Assembly (NCBI GenBank): GCA_024529925.1
Contig: JAFEUB010000333.1
Location: forward strand, 291,001 to 355,000
Length of the DNA: 64,000 bases
Source: Ophthalmolycus amberensis
Lineage: Eukaryota > Chordata > Actinopteri > Perciformes > Zoarcidae
Reading direction: 5' to 3'
This document shows positions 12,555 through 25,014 of this stretch, one piece after another (position 1 is the stretch's first letter; each line of letters begins with the position of its first letter). Below the pieces are notes generated by a model. It made no database searches. It saw only the letters and a list, made by a program, of their open reading frames with translations, and was not told where the DNA came from. The position numbers were made by a program, and so were the translations under genes.

Positions 12555-13300
12555 CGTGCACAAAATGTAAAGACCACCACAAACCCGTCCTGTTTGCCTC
12601 AGTTTTATTTCTTCCTTTCTCACCCGTGTCATGTCAAAAAGAAAAAGGAAATGTGTTCTCAGTATGTTGTGTGTGATTTTTGAACGGTGTGGTTTCACGG
12701 TGGAAGTCATCCAACAATGGGGAGAGGAAGCCTATATGATGTGGACAGGGAAAGGATGAGGCAGGAGATAGTTATATATATATATATTTTAAAAAAAGAA
12801 AAAAGAATGAAATATATCCTCAAAAAAATACAATAGAAAATGCTTGTATTTTCCCGTATAGTCATGAGAGGCGCTGAATGTCTGGAGTTGCATATGTCTT
12901 ATGTTGTGCCCTGAAATGATGGCAGCTTAAAAACACTTCGGGTTTCGCCTACGTCACATCTCGATTAGTAAACCCGTCCCTTCATAAAAAATGAAATACA
13001 TAGACATATAAAATTTGGTGTATCTGATATCTACAGTATGGCGTGTGCCTTTCACTATTTCTGCATGGTTTTTGTGATGTACAGATTTTTCCATCCCCAA
13101 AGTGGACAGTCGTCCACTGACAGGCAACACCTATGCAAAAATCAATGGATGGGTTTTTTTCCAGCGTCCATTCAGAAAAACACACAGGTACCCCGCCAAA
13201 AAAAAGAGAAAAAAAAGAAACAATAACAAATAAATACTCAGGTTAACACCTGAATCTTGTGTCATTATTTTCATGTTAGAGAGCAGGAGGGAATGGGAGA
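11386..13300. other. Downstream of tp53inp2, no gene seen
   Basis: No supported coding exon. There are (CA)n-like tracts at 12325-12386, a (TG)n tract at about 12520-12550 and an (AT)n run near 12773-12788. The stretch could be an extended tp53inp2 3'UTR, given the AATAAA at 13229-13234. Confidence 0.4.
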
Positions 13301-13304
13301 AGAA

Positions 13305-13560
13305 TGTGGATCCTTTACTTCAGTAAAAACCGCAGTACCACAGTGTAAAAACACACATTTCAAGTAAAAGTAAAAGCATTCCAAACGTAAAAGAAAGGAA
13401 TAATTATGAGGAAAATGTGGTTCAAGTATCAACAGTTAACAGTTAAAATACTGTCAGTGTTATATTATTTGATAATTATTACTGATGCATTAACATGTAA
13501 GCAGCATTTTAAACCTGGTCAAGAGAGAGAAACATTTAACATGCATTTGGGTAGTTTAAG
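13305..13560 (+). repeat. Common teleost interspersed repeat
   Basis: The series of words TGGATCCTTTACTTCAGTAAA, TTTCAAGTAAAAGTAAAAGCATTC and TGATGCATTAACATGTAAGC is recognised from memory as a very abundant fish interspersed repeat. Only this copy occurs in the window, so the call rests on that recollection. Confidence 0.45.
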
Positions 13561-14137
13561 TTTTTTACCAATGCATCATAACAGATCAGAAGTATTTTTT
13601 TTATTTACAGTTGTTACATTTTAGAATAAAAATATATACGAACATTAAGAATGTAAGAAAAACAGAATTATTTTTAAAATATGTGCATTGTACTATATAT
13701 ATAGCAACAATTAATATGAAAAATATTGGTATAATATGTCATGATAATATTATGACATATTATGACATATAAATAATATGTCATAATAATATTTGTATAA
13801 TATTGGTAAAATATGATATAAAATGGGATCTATTGTTTAAGTTCAAAATACAGGAATTGTCTAAATTTGCCGTATACATACACATTATTAATGCCAGCAT
13901 AAATCAGAGTATTGCACAGTTAAGTCAGCATTGCACAGTTTAGATATAAATAAATATAATGATGGGGTTCTAGCTGCTGACAGGGTTGAAATAAACTCAA
14001 GAACGACTTCCTGAGGTGCTCTGTGCTGCATCTCGGTGGAATGACGCTTGCGAGTCGTCTATCTTGCGGGGCATGCAAACTGTAAACTTTACAGTATGCA
14101 TGCCCCGGAGCTGCGGAACTGGAAGACTGCTCGGCCC

Positions 14138-14260
14138 ATTTTCTGTATCCAGTGTAGCATTAAAGCATGGGGGAATTAGCAAACCAGCTAACTAGCCAGC
14201 TGTCCGCTAGTTAACGTGATAATCCCACCATGTTTTGATGCTACACTGGTTACAGAAAAT
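14138..14260. repeat. 123-bp palindromic element
   Basis: ATTTTCTGTATCCAGTGTAG at the left end mirrors CTACACTGGTTACAGAAAAT at the right end, and GCATTAAAGCATGGGGGAATTA mirrors TAATCCCACCATGTTTTGATGC. The arms are about 42 bp, separated by a short CTAGCC-rich loop. Partial relatives lie at 10425-10510, 14390-14420 and 52290-52470. The form fits a miniature inverted-repeat element. Confidence 0.7.
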
Positions 14261-14899
14261 AAGCCAAACTAAGTTGTCGATCATGTGGCGATAGCATTGT
14301 GCTCTCCTATGCTTTAAAAATAGTGTGTAGATGAAGCATTAAATAGTCATTTTACTAATTTAACGGCTGTCGAGTCCGCTAATGCCGAGGTTGCTAATTC
14401 CGCCATGCTTTCATGCTACACAAACTGACGTCCGACACTTATTGTGTGCTTTCCTACACTATGAAAAGAGTGTGTGGATGAAACAGTAAATTGTTAAAGT
14501 TTTACTCATTTATTCTACGCTTCTAAAATAAATAACTACTACACTCCTCATTTCAGTCTTTATGTCAAAGTTAGCCCGCTACAACGGTCGCAATGGCAAC
14601 ACATATGGCCGCCGCTGTGACCATCCTGCTACATTGATCTGAATAGGAATGTCCATTCTACTTCTTTCTGTCAACTGTATATGTTAATGATCTTCTAATA
14701 CTGGAAATTGGGTGTACCCAAGAAAAGAAAAGGCTTCAAGGAAGGACCCTCGGGTGTGTAATTGGATCAGGTGAAGTTCTTGAAGTGGATTGACAGGAAA
14801 AGAAAACATGGGAGGGACCTCGTGTGTAATTGGAGCAGGTATTCTGCAGACCTGCCATGACCTGTCCAGCCGCTTTACTAGTTAGACTTGGAAGGCATC

Positions 14900-15010
14900 T
14901 GGTGGAGTTTTATCGTCGTTAAAATAGCGCACTGAAGAGGAAATAACGTGAAGCACCTGTGCTGGTGGCAGTGATTTAACCATCAATGGCTCTACGACAA
15001 CTACTGTGAA
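14900..15010 (+). other. ggt7: Candidate 5'UTR exon of ggt7
   Basis: The stretch ends in CTGTGAA before a consensus donor GTAAGT at 15011. An acceptor TACCCTCCTCAG ends at 16212, 15 bases before the ggt7 start codon, so a non-coding first exon joined to 16213 is plausible. The left border is a guess. Confidence 0.3.
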
Positions 15011-15447
15011 GTAAGTCTGATATTGATAATATGCAGCCATTAGCTGTATCTCCAACTGCTAACATGTGTTTTGTAAGAATTTTGTCTTTCGTGGGTTGTA
15101 CATTTAAATCGTTTCCGGTTGTATATGTGCTGTGCTGTCCAACTGTCAGTTGACGCGACAAGTCTTACCGGTTTCTCTGACCTACAACATGAAGCTAACT
15201 TCCCTATAACCGTGTGGCGGTGTCGTGATTCAGGTCATTTCTGTTGTCTTGGTGACCGGGCGGAGAGAGCTGCGCACGCCTCACCTGCCATGTTAACAGA
15301 AAAAACCCCAATATAATACCAACAACAATGTAACGCCGTCGAGGATGCTCTTTTATGTGACTACACGTATTTCAACATAGCGGTGAGCAAAATAAACTAT
15401 CGTGGCTTTGAACCGTTTGTTTCGGAATGAGCTGTGCTAGCTTGTGA

Positions 15448-15705
15448 CTGACGGGATAACGCTCGCGCTCCGACGGCTCTGTGTTTTATGTTTGAAACGG
15501 TAATAATGCTTCTTTTTTTTTTTAGACAGCACACGTAGGTTAAAACGCTCGCGCTCCGGCGGTTGGCTCTGTGTTTTGTGTGTGATTGACAGCACCACGT
15601 AGGATAAAACGCTCGCGCTCCGGTGGTTGGCGCTGTGTGTTGTGTGTGTGACTGACAGGATAAAACGCTCGCACACCGGCGGTTGGCTCTGTGTTATAAT
15701 TGAAA
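15448..15705. repeat. Minisatellite, about 65-bp units
   Basis: The unit core AAAACGCTCGCGCTCCGGCG followed by GTTGGCTCTGTGTT and TGTGTGTGACTGACAG recurs four times with small changes: starts near 15460, 15542, 15605 and 15660. The second unit is interrupted by a T-run. The array is CpG-rich and lies between the candidate ggt7 first exon and the coding start. Confidence 0.75.
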
Positions 15706-16227
15706 ACGGTAATGATGCTTCAAATTAACATACAATTAATTCGCCCGCTTTTCTGCGCCATAGAAAGACGGAAGCAGCTGACGTGTCGTCTCTTGTCAAT
15801 GTTTGCGGCATAAGTTACACACAGTGGAATTAAGCAAATCTTTAATGTTTGTCGAAGGAAGTCCACAACATGACCGCAGGGAAACTGCATCATCATCATC
15901 AGAGCTAACGTTAAGTACCGTGTCTTGGCCTATCAAAATAAAAACATGTCACCCTGCGAGGAGAAACTGCAGTGATCTTGGAGTGATCTAAGCAAGATTA
16001 GCTTTATATAATACAAGAAACCCTACTCCTGTGGGAAGGGGTTTGTGGTTTACTGGGATATTAAAGATCCCATCAAGTAGAAGAAGGGATTCTTCACCAA
16101 CACCAGTGGTCCTTTACAGGCCCATTACAGGGAGTTCTCATCCGGTGTGTGACTGATCATCGCTGACTGCATCTATGGATACCCTGCCCTGACTCCCTTA
16201 TACCCTCCTCAGGCTTCAACAGTAGTC

Positions 16228-19200
16228 ATGCACAGCAGCCCCGCGGCTGAAATGGTGGCCACCGGCTACCCGGGTGGATGCGTGGCGGCGGACAAAGATG
16301 CCAATCCGGAGACGACCCTGGGTAGCAGCGCCTACTCTCCTGTGGACTACATGAGCATCACCAGCTTCCCAAGGCTGCCGGAGGACGACGCCAACACCAC
16401 GTCTGGGGAAAACACTCTGAAGTTACGCAAAGAGGACGACAACGTCCTGAGTGAGCAAGATACAGGTGAGTCAGGGCGGAGGAGGGGGGGTACTTCTGGC
16501 CTCCTTGCTCGGACCGCACCCACCTTCAAACCCGGCCTTTATTTTGATTTTCAACGACACACCTGTAGAGTTTTGTGACTGCATTTTGCACGAGTATGAT
16601 GCTGTTGCACTGGACAAAATCTCCACAGACATTTAAACACTTTGCAAAGCACTCAAAACCTCCTCTGTGGTCATTTCTGCTTACAGGACCACATTCAGCC
16701 ATGATGACACACACACACACACACACACACACCCACAGAGACTCACAACATCAAAACAATCCTGGATTGTGGTCCTGGATACACCTACAGTAGCAGGAAT
16801 TACCTCAGAGGTGGTTGTGAGAAATTTGGCAGCTGCCTGTCTGCCTGTCCGTGGACAAAAGGTGCAGTGAGATAAAAGTAGTTTGAAGGAAACAGGTGTG
16901 GTTTGAACAAGGACACAGAATACACACACACGCACACACAGAGACACACACCCGTAACACCTCTGGCCGGATTTGGTGTCACGAGACTTTGGGTGTTGTC
17001 TGAGCAGTAGGAGGTAGGAAGTGGGGAAGTACTACTCACTTTACACCACTGGCGCGATTGTTATGGTGTGATACCCAGAACAAGATGGTCTCTACTTATA
17101 TTAAATATATTCAGTTGAGAAAAGCAGCAAATCCTCACATTAGTTGGAGCCAGAATTATTGACTTATCGATCATCAAAATAAGTGTTAATTTGTGGATTT
17201 CACGCATGCAGAATCCAGATTTGTTTCGTTTGTCGTCCAGTAAGCATGGCCACTTTGAATTTACACATTTATTAATGGAGTTTGATGTGAGAGAACAGAG
17301 ATTTTACTCTTTCCTGTTCAATCCGACCCCTTTTTTCCGTGTTGCGTTGGTACGACCCACCCAGACCCCGATGGGTTTCTGAAGTCGGCTCGCCTCCAGC
17401 GCCTCCCCTCCTCGGCCTCGGACCTGGCCAGCCACGAGATCGCGTCCCTGCGAGAGACCTCCAGAGACCCTTTCACAGAAGACTGCGCCTGTCAGCGAGA
17501 CGGACTGACGGTCATCATCACAGCCTGTCTCACCTTTGCCACAGGAGTCACAGTAGCTCTCATCATGCAGATCTACTTTGGAGACCCCCAGGTAAGGGTG
17601 TGTGTGCGTTATCCTGTTACTTTATGTGGAATAAAGTAGCTTTCACATACAGGTGATTATAAGCACTACTTCCCCTTTGCTCAAAGGCGTATTGACAATC
17701 TCCAGCTCCCTGCTTTGTTCTCCTGTTTCTTCCAAGATCTTTAACCAAGGAGCCGTGGTGACAGATGTGGCCCAGTGTACGTCCCTCGGCTTTGACGTTC
17801 TGGAGAAACAGGGGTCCAGCGTGGACGCTGCCATCTCTGCTGCGCTGTGTTTGGGGATCGTCCACCCTCACACTTCTGGTATCGGAGGGTGAGTGACGGA
17901 AACATGTTATATCTCTTCTCAACAGGACGTTGAATACAAAGCCTGTTGAACACTTTGTGCTCTGCTAATGTTTAGCGGTGGCGTTATGTTGGTGCACAAC
18001 ATCCGTAAGAACGAGACGAGGGTCATCGACTTCAGAGAGACGGCGCCGTCTGCCATCCACGAGGACATGCTGCGGACCAACCTCCACCTGAATGTAAGGT
18101 GTTGTTTTTACTTAGCTATCTGGCTGATACGGACTCAAATAGCTGGATGATCGATGTATCGATGTATTTTAGTGCTGCCCTCTCTAAAGTAGATTATTAT
18201 TATTTATTTCCATGAAACTTCGTGAGCACGTCCCCAGTAAACACCAGATGTAAAGTGGTGCTTTCTTTTTGTGTGATTCTTTGTGGAGAAACTATACAGA
18301 TCTGTCGATTCAGTACGAGCTTTAGTCGGCTCAGAATGTCTTTGGTCGAGCACAGCTCTACCGTATTTATTTAGTTGCAAAGCGAGGTATCAGGACTGAC
18401 AAGTCATATCGGTGCATCTATAATCTCTTTTCTAAGAGTTAAATGTGAGCAGGAGACAGTCTCCTGGGGTTTAACTTACTGCTGTTGTGTTTCAGCCTGG
18501 CCTGCTGGTGGGAGTACCGGGCATGCTCAGTGGGCTGCATCAGGCACACCAGCTCTATGGCAGGTATACGCTAATAACTATGATGTAAATTATATTTGTA
18601 ATCCGTCCAGTCTTTCCTCATGCCAACAACATATTATAATGGACGTCTTCTGGTTTAACGGATGCTCCACATTCTTCCCTTTTGATATGTTTTGTTTCAC
18701 TCCTGCTGTTATAAACGTTCGTTATCTGTTCACAGTGAAGCATTCTTTCATGACTTTTCAATTCCCCAGAATGGCGTGGAAGGATGTGGTTACCATGGCA
18801 GCGGAAGTGGCCAGAAATGGATTTAATGTCACTCATGACCTCGGTAGGTGTGATGACACTGTGATGACACTGTGATGACACCAGAAATATCAGCTGACCT
18901 CAGTCATATTGACAATAGGTGTGATCTCATCTGACTTTATTTTCTCTCTCCCCTCCCTCCCTCCCTCCCTCCCTGCAGCTGAAGCTCTGGCTAAGGTGAA
19001 GAACCAGAACATGTCTGATGCTTTCCTGGATTTGTTCCTCCCCAGCGGCGAGGCTCCCCTCTCCGGGCTGCTCACCAGACGGCTTGATCTAGCAGCCATC
19101 TTGGACTCGGTAGCATTAAAGGGGATGTCTGAGTTCTACAGTGGAAACCTGACGCAGGAAATGGCCGCAGCAGTAAGAATACGTTTAGGGTTTCTTGGTA

Positions 19201-22200
19201 AAATTGTAAACTTTGTGAGTTTAGTAGATGAACTTTTGGATATAGTAAAATACTAGATGACCGACATGTTTTCGACAATACAATTTCATCTTGTGCAGGA
19301 CAAAGATTACAATTTTAAACTCTGCATATTTTTAATAGGTGCAAGCGAGAGGCGGAGTGCTCTCAGAGGACGACTTTGGAAACTACAGCACAGTGTTGCA
19401 GCAGCCAGCAGAGATCATCTATCAAGGTAAAACACACCGTCTCAACCTGAAGCTGAAGAATAAATAAAGTTAATGTCTACAGTTAAGAGTGGGAGGCATC
19501 GCTGTTAAATTCCTTCCTTTTTACTCCCACAATAGAGTTTTCACTCTCCACATATATATTCATCAAAACATTAAAAAACTTGCCCTCTTTGGTAAATCGA
19601 ACGTAGAATCAGTTTATAGATATTACATCTGTAGAAACGACTGCAGTGACTTCTATGTTATTTTGCCACTGAAATCCTCACATGTTTTCAATGGTTGTGT
19701 CTGAAGGACACCATGTGATGGCGGCCCCGGCTCCACATGCAGGTATTGCCTTGATCGCCGCTCTCAACATCCTGGAAGGCTACAACATAACCAGCCAGGT
19801 GCCCAGAAACAGCACCTACCACTGGATAGCAGAGGTAACGCTACGAGCCGCTTCCCCACGACACGGCGTACAACAGTGAGCAAAGTGCAGTAATCCGTAC
19901 GACTGTGACTGAACTGTTAATTCTGCATTCCTCTCCCAGGCGCTGAAGATATCTCTTGCCCTTGCTAGTGGACTGGGAGACCCCATGTATGACACTTCTA
20001 TCTCAGAGGTTGTCACCAAGATGCTGAGGTAGAGATCCTCCGTATCATCTTTAAACATACAACGTATCCGTCCAGCTTAGTTCTATAAGGCATCGTCATT
20101 GATCCCTGCCTCTTTGTTGTTCCCATCTCAAAGTAAATCACAGGCCTCCCTACTCCGCCAGATGATCAACGACTCTCAGGCCTTCCCCGTCGGCCATTAC
20201 GCTCCATCTTTCACCTTGGAGACGGGTGCGGCTGCCGCCCAAGTCATGGTCATGGGCCCGGATGACCACATCGTGTCCGTCATGAGGTACGTCCTGCTTT
20301 AGTTGAACTGCACATTTAGGAAACAAATCCCACTGACGGTTAAGGCCCCAAATCTCTCTTGAGACGCGTCGCCACAGGTCAAATCTAACAACGGCGAAAA
20401 ATGGATACAAGCAGAAATGAAAGAGGGAAAGCGCCGTGTTCGGCTATTTTCCCCTCGCCATCTTTGATTACGGTCGTCGCCATGTTGTTTTTTTCCCAAC
20501 CAATGTATGGAAGAGACCATATTTGGACTGAGGAGGAGTGACGTAGAGACGCCGTCTACGTCTCTGGTCGAGACCTGTCAATCACTGTGTAGCCCCGCCC
20601 TAAAGCATCCCCTGCTTTATGGTCTGTGTGACTCTAAATGGACCATAATAGTACTAAATGAACATCATGCTGTATTGAAGAAGACTTGAAACTAGAGACT
20701 GAGACCATAAACTCATGTTTACAATGTTTACTGAGGTAATAAATCAAGAGAGAAGTAGAGTCATTTTCTCATACAACCAGAGGAGTCGCCCCCTGGTGGA
20801 CACTAGAGAGAATGCAGCTTTAAGACATGAAGCATTGGCTTCACTCTGCGGAACCGGAGGTTGCCGCCTGTTCTCTACCACATCTACCGGCATCAAAACA
20901 GGAAGTCAGTGGCACCAATCACCAAGCTGGTTTTGCGTGGTTGACGTGTTTCTGGCGATGCGTCTCGGTGGAATCAGGCCTTAAAAGTAGTGGGTTTATG
21001 TTAATGTAAACTTAAACTAAGACCAGTTCTCTCTTTACTTGTGGCGGTTTCTTTTAGCTCTCTCAACAAACCGTTTGGCAGCGGGATAGTGACTCCTTCA
21101 GGAATCCTCTTGAATAGTCAGATCCTGGATTTCTCCTGGCCGAACAAAACACAGGACTCATCACCTAACCCGGTAATCCTGCATTCTGTCTCTTTATTTA
21201 ATTATTAACAGCATTCATTTATTGAAAGAGTTGTCGCAGCTGCTCTCAGTCCTCATGTGTTTTGTTTTGTTTTGTTTCGCTGCAGCATAACAGCCTCCAG
21301 CCTGGGAAGAGGCCCATGTCCTTCCTGATGCCCACAGCAGTGAGGCCCGCCCTGGGGCTGTGTGGCACTTATGTAGCCGTTGGATCTTCTGATGGAGAGA
21401 AAGCTCTCAGTGGCATCACACAGGTCTCTCTTTCTCTTTCTCTCTCTCTCTCTCTGTGGAAATACGTTGTATCTTCTCTATATATAACTCTGTGTTATTC
21501 TATATATGTATATTCTGTTTTATGATCCTTCACAGGTGCTGATGAACGTTCTGTCTTCGCGTAAGAACATGAGTGACAGCTTAGCATACGGGAGACTCCA
21601 CCCTCATCTGCAGCCCAACACCCTCCTGGTGGACTGTGAGTTCTTCCTGTCGATCCTTCTATTGCCCAAATATAACTGAGTCACCTGTGATTGTAGTATT
21701 TGGGGTAGATTGGCTTCATTTCCAAATACAGTTGTCACTTCCTGCTATAAACATGCAATATGCAACAGGATATTCCTTTAAGATAGAGAACAATGCAGTA
21801 GTTCCCTTGTGCCAGTGTTTACGTTGTCACTGGATCACATGTTTGTTTACATTATGCAAGGTAGATGAGTAGCTCGGGGGGGGGGGGCAGGTGTAGGGTT
21901 TCAATGTCACAGTAAAATGCCTTCTTGACTTCCTGTGCTGTGGAAAGATTAATCTCCTGTGTGTCTTAAAGCTGCATTCTCTCTACTGACCATCAGGGGC
22001 CGACTCCTCTGGTTGTATAACCCTAGCCCTTTCACAGTGTTTTCACTTCAGGAAAGTTAATAGTAACATTTTTGATCGTCTAACAATGTCTTGTTATTCA
22101 GCGTTTTGTTGTACTTGGCTCCGCACTCTTGTGTCACTTCTGGTAGCAAAAAAACAAGATGGCGACGGCCAAAATGCAGAAGACGTCACGGCGACTACGT

Positions 22201-22416
22201 CCACTTTTAATGTACAGTCTGTGATCCTCTTTCTCTCTCGCAGCCGAGTTTGAAGACGAAGACGTGGAGCTGCTGCAGGCCAAGGGTCACAAGGTGGAGA
22301 GGAGAGATGTTCTCTCATTGGTGGAGGGCACCCGGAGAACCAATGACCTCATCATAGGGGTGAAAGACCCCCGCAGTGCCGATGCCTCCGCCCTCACCAT
22401 GTCCAACATGCCCTAG
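16228..22416 (+). CDS. ggt7: Gamma-glutamyltransferase 7
   Basis: Fifteen coding exons, all GT-AG and in phase: 16228-16465, 17365-17591, 17737-17888, 17976-18093, 18496-18563, 18770-18843, 18979-19172, 19339-19426, 19707-19834, 19940-20028, 20134-20286, 21058-21172, 21286-21423, 21536-21635, 22244-22416. They total 2,055 nt, 684 aa (human GGT7 662 aa), so the gene looks complete. GGT7 is a divergent, single-pass type II member of the gamma-glutamyltransferase Ntn-hydrolase family; its activity on glutathione is doubtful in general. Seen: a cytosolic N-terminus, one membrane segment at residues 126-151 (GLTVIITACLTFATGVTVAL), then AAISAALCLGIVHPHTSGIGG, GGHHVMAAPAPHAG and KPFGSGIVTPSGILLNSQ. 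At the expected autoprocessing threonine this protein has alanine (about A492, in TGAAAAQVMVMG), and the family GG pair before TQ is lost (SDGEKALSGITQV). Hence catalysis seems unlikely. Identity is supported by the neighbouring ncoa6 and tp53inp2. Confidence 0.95.
18950..18978 (+). repeat. ggt7: (CCCT)n pyrimidine tract at ggt7 exon 7 acceptor
   Basis: A run of seven or so CCCT units ends in GCAG and directly forms the polypyrimidine tract of the intron 6 acceptor. Unit number is likely variable. Confidence 0.8.
20516..20875 (-). repeat. CTCF-motif repeat family, copy A
   Basis: A reverse-oriented copy in ggt7 intron 11 of a family also found at 39148-39602, 46735-47232, 52474-52785 and 60515-60700. 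Shared words in order (+ strand) include AGCCCCGCCCTAAAGCATCC, CATCATGCTGTATTGAAGAA, ATAAATCAAGAGAGAAGTAG, and AGTCGCCCCCTGGTGGACAC. The last carries the 13-bp CTCF-like core at 20787-20799 on the minus strand. Confidence 0.8.
21968..22236 (+). repeat. Related repeat with degraded CTCF-like core
   Basis: Begins GCTGCATTCTCTCTACTGAC, carries CCATCAGGGGCCGAC (core degraded by loss of a G), then TTTTCACTTCAGGAAAGTTAA, CAAGATGGCGAC and ends CTACGTCCACTTTTAATGTA. The second half is shared with 47086-47230, and the terminal CTACGTCCACTT with 39583. It lies in ggt7 intron 14, just before the last exon. Confidence 0.65.
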
Positions 22417-23790
22417 TGCACCCCTCCCCCCACCCTCCTCTATTGCCCCCATAATCACACATAATGAAGTAGAGGTAAGAGTAACACTGTCGACATGTAG
22501 GAGTCCGATCCTCCGGTAGATTCTTTTAGAGGATCAGTGTCTCACACAGCGATGCCCTCACGCCGACACACAACACACTCCGTAGTGTTTCAAAGTGTTC
22601 GTCCAACGCTTAACGGCTGCAGTCAACATCTTTATCACGCAGAGCAGAACTTCATGAAGTCAGATCCAACGGCACTTCAGGCCCACTTAAAAGAAAGAGA
22701 TGCGCTCTCTCTCTCTCTCTCTCTCTGTCTGTCTCTGTCTCTGTCTCTGTCTTGCTCTCTCTCGATACACTCGAGAGGTTTAGAGTGGATTCGCCCAGTG
22801 GATGTGAGAGATGCTGGTTTTTGGCCGTTGAGATACTGAGAGTAGTGTTGCTTTTATGAATATAGGATCAAAGGAAATTTAACGACGAACAAATTGTTTC
22901 TGTGCACGAAATGGGTAAAAACAGTCATGAAGCCACAACACGTGCATGCTTTGCGATTCTTCCACTGCCTTTCGCCATCATTTGAAGTGACACGTGAGAT
23001 CACATGGGATGGTGGCGGTGATAATATTTACACTAGTGATTCAAGCCTTTGCATTGTCACACCTGAACTAGGCCGTTCTACACTAAACCATTCTGTGTCC
23101 TGCTCTTTGTGTGACGTGTAACTGATTAGATGTCGTTTGGTGCAGCTGCTGGAGTTTTAACCCATCAATCCAATGGCTCCTCGGGACCATGTTCAGAATC
23201 ATCCACTGCTTTTTCTTAAACGACAGGATTTGTTGTATTTTCACAGGTTAAATGGCACTGAATATGTGTATTTAAATATATAATTTATTTAGCTGTTGCA
23301 TGATTTTGTTCGCATTTTAAAGTTCTCGCTTACATTTGTATTTTTTTATTTAGAGCAGGGATACTTGTTTTTAGAACAGGAATAAATCAGATTATTTACT
23401 GATGGATTGAATGTAATCTGTCTTGTTTGTTGGGCTGTATAAATTATTTCTGCTGTTTTTAACAATGCATTCAATCAGCTCACTTTAGACAAGGCTGTCG
23501 TGTTTTTTTCCGTCCACTTATTTTAGGCAGTATGTTTGAAATAAGAACAGCCTTTTGTAAAGCATTGCATTCTTCCGGTATGGCTCATGCTGACTAATCA
23601 AATGAGCCTGTTGTTTGGGCACTCGTGCAATATGACGCTTGTTTCCTGTACCGTAGAGAACCAGAGCCTTAAGGGACACATTGGCACACCTGATGTTTGT
23701 TTTCACGTGCATTTGTATCTGATTTTAATTTAAAAAATCAGCACCAGCCAAACTCAAGAAATAAAATGTTTGCACACATCCCAACGTTGA
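22417..23790 (+). other. ggt7: ggt7 3'UTR (probable)
   Basis: After the TAG stop the sequence is untranslated, T-rich toward the end, and has an AATAAA at 23760-23765 in CAAGAAATAAAATGTTTG. A (CT)n/(CTCTGT)n tract lies at about 22706-22760. An earlier AATAAA lies near 23381. Confidence 0.5.
23760..23765 (+). terminator. ggt7: Candidate ggt7 polyadenylation signal
   Basis: AATAAA at the end of the AT-rich tail that follows ggt7 and shortly before an unrelated inverted-repeat element. It is followed by a T-rich stretch (CCTTTTTGTGC). Confidence 0.5.
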
Positions 23791-23969
23791 AGTGTCGCCC
23801 CTTTTTGTGCACATTTGGTGCATCTGACCTGGCTTTTTATAACCTGTTATTAATAAATGATAGTGTCCAATGAATGTGCACACAAATCAGGATTCTGTTG
23901 CAAACATTTATTTAGAGGCATCGCAGCAATTAAACTCAAGTGTTTTAGATGGATTCAGAGAGAGACACA

Positions 23970-24655
23970 CAGGGGCCAAATCCCAAAGTCCCCCCTTACG
24001 GACTCACGGACTTTGAGGCGCGCTCCCGCGAAGTCCGTGAGGGTTTAGGGCTGTCCCACTGTCACATCGTCAAGTGTTTGAGGGCTCTCTGGCAGACATT
24101 TTGAGCCCTTTATGAACCCTTACTGTAAGTCAGCATGGTATGCTAACTTAGCCCAAGGGAATTACCCACAAATCATTGCAATGTGATGTTAAACACGGGG
24201 TAACCAGTGGACACATGGAGACGTAAACAAAGAGGACGGATCACGTGTGTTCAGCCTGTCATATTAAATTTACTCAAACATTAAGGGTTAAAGATGGAAC
24301 AAAAAATAAACATGAAATCAGAAGATATTTATTTATTCATCAAATATTTGATTTTGTCATTGAAGCTGTTTTCACAAAAACGAGTAAATAGATTATATGA
24401 AGTTACCTCTCATCCTGTGAGGAAAGAGCCTGGAAGACTTTCAAATCAGGCAGTACAAAGTATAAAATAAATACCCACAATTAAACGTCATATTTTTTGT
24501 CGTTTTCATGGTAACGTGATATGTTGCAGCAAAGTGCTGTCCCGTTCCTATTTACACCATCTCAAGCACTCAGTCTCTCACACTCAACCACTTACCAGGT
24601 GACGTCAGTAAGTCCTTGAGGGTTTAGGGGGACATTGGGATTTGGCCAGAGACAG
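23970..24655. mobile_element. hAT-like miniature inverted-repeat element
   Basis: The ends are inverted: GGCCAAATCCCAAAGTCCCC at 23974 and its counterpart GGGGGACATTGGGATTTGGCC ending at 24647. Flanking AGAGACAC before and AGAGACAG after match at 7 of 8 positions, as an 8-bp hAT duplication would. The left end begins CAGGGGCCAAAT, typical of hAT termini. There is no transposase frame inside. Subterminal words GTCCGTGAGGGTTTAGGG and GTCCTTGAGGGTTTAGGGGG are repeated. Confidence 0.6.
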
Positions 24656-24879
24656 AGGACCGTAGAAAACTGTAAACTTTGAATTCACTTCAGAAAACAA
24701 GTCATTTTAAGATATTAACACACATTAAACATTTTAATATAAATATGAAAACATGCTTTAAACTTTACTTGATTTGTGTCTTAACTACTTAATATTACTT
24801 ATTTTTTTATTTCACTGCTGAAATGTTTTGTTTTACTTAAAAGGGACGTTGCTTCTTCTTCTGGGATTTTATTTTGAAA

Positions 24880-25014
24880 AGCAACACCGGAAACAGTTTT
24901 CTTCCCGCTAGCTTGACGTCGCTTCTGACGTTGCCTGTGTTTCATGTTTTGTTAGCTAATCTGAGCTAGCTAGATGTCGACTGGACGAACTTAATCAACA
25001 GATGAATATATGCG
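24880..25014 (+). promoter_or_regulatory. ncoa6: Probable ncoa6 promoter and 5'UTR exon
   Basis: Includes an ETS-type CCGGAA near 24889 and a CRE-like TGACGTC at 24914-24920, with a second TGACGTT at about 24926. The stretch ends at ATATGCG before a consensus donor GTAAGT at 25015. The next acceptor is TCTTTCAG ending at 25495, in front of the first coding exon of ncoa6, which makes this the likely non-coding first exon. The start site is not defined. Confidence 0.45.
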
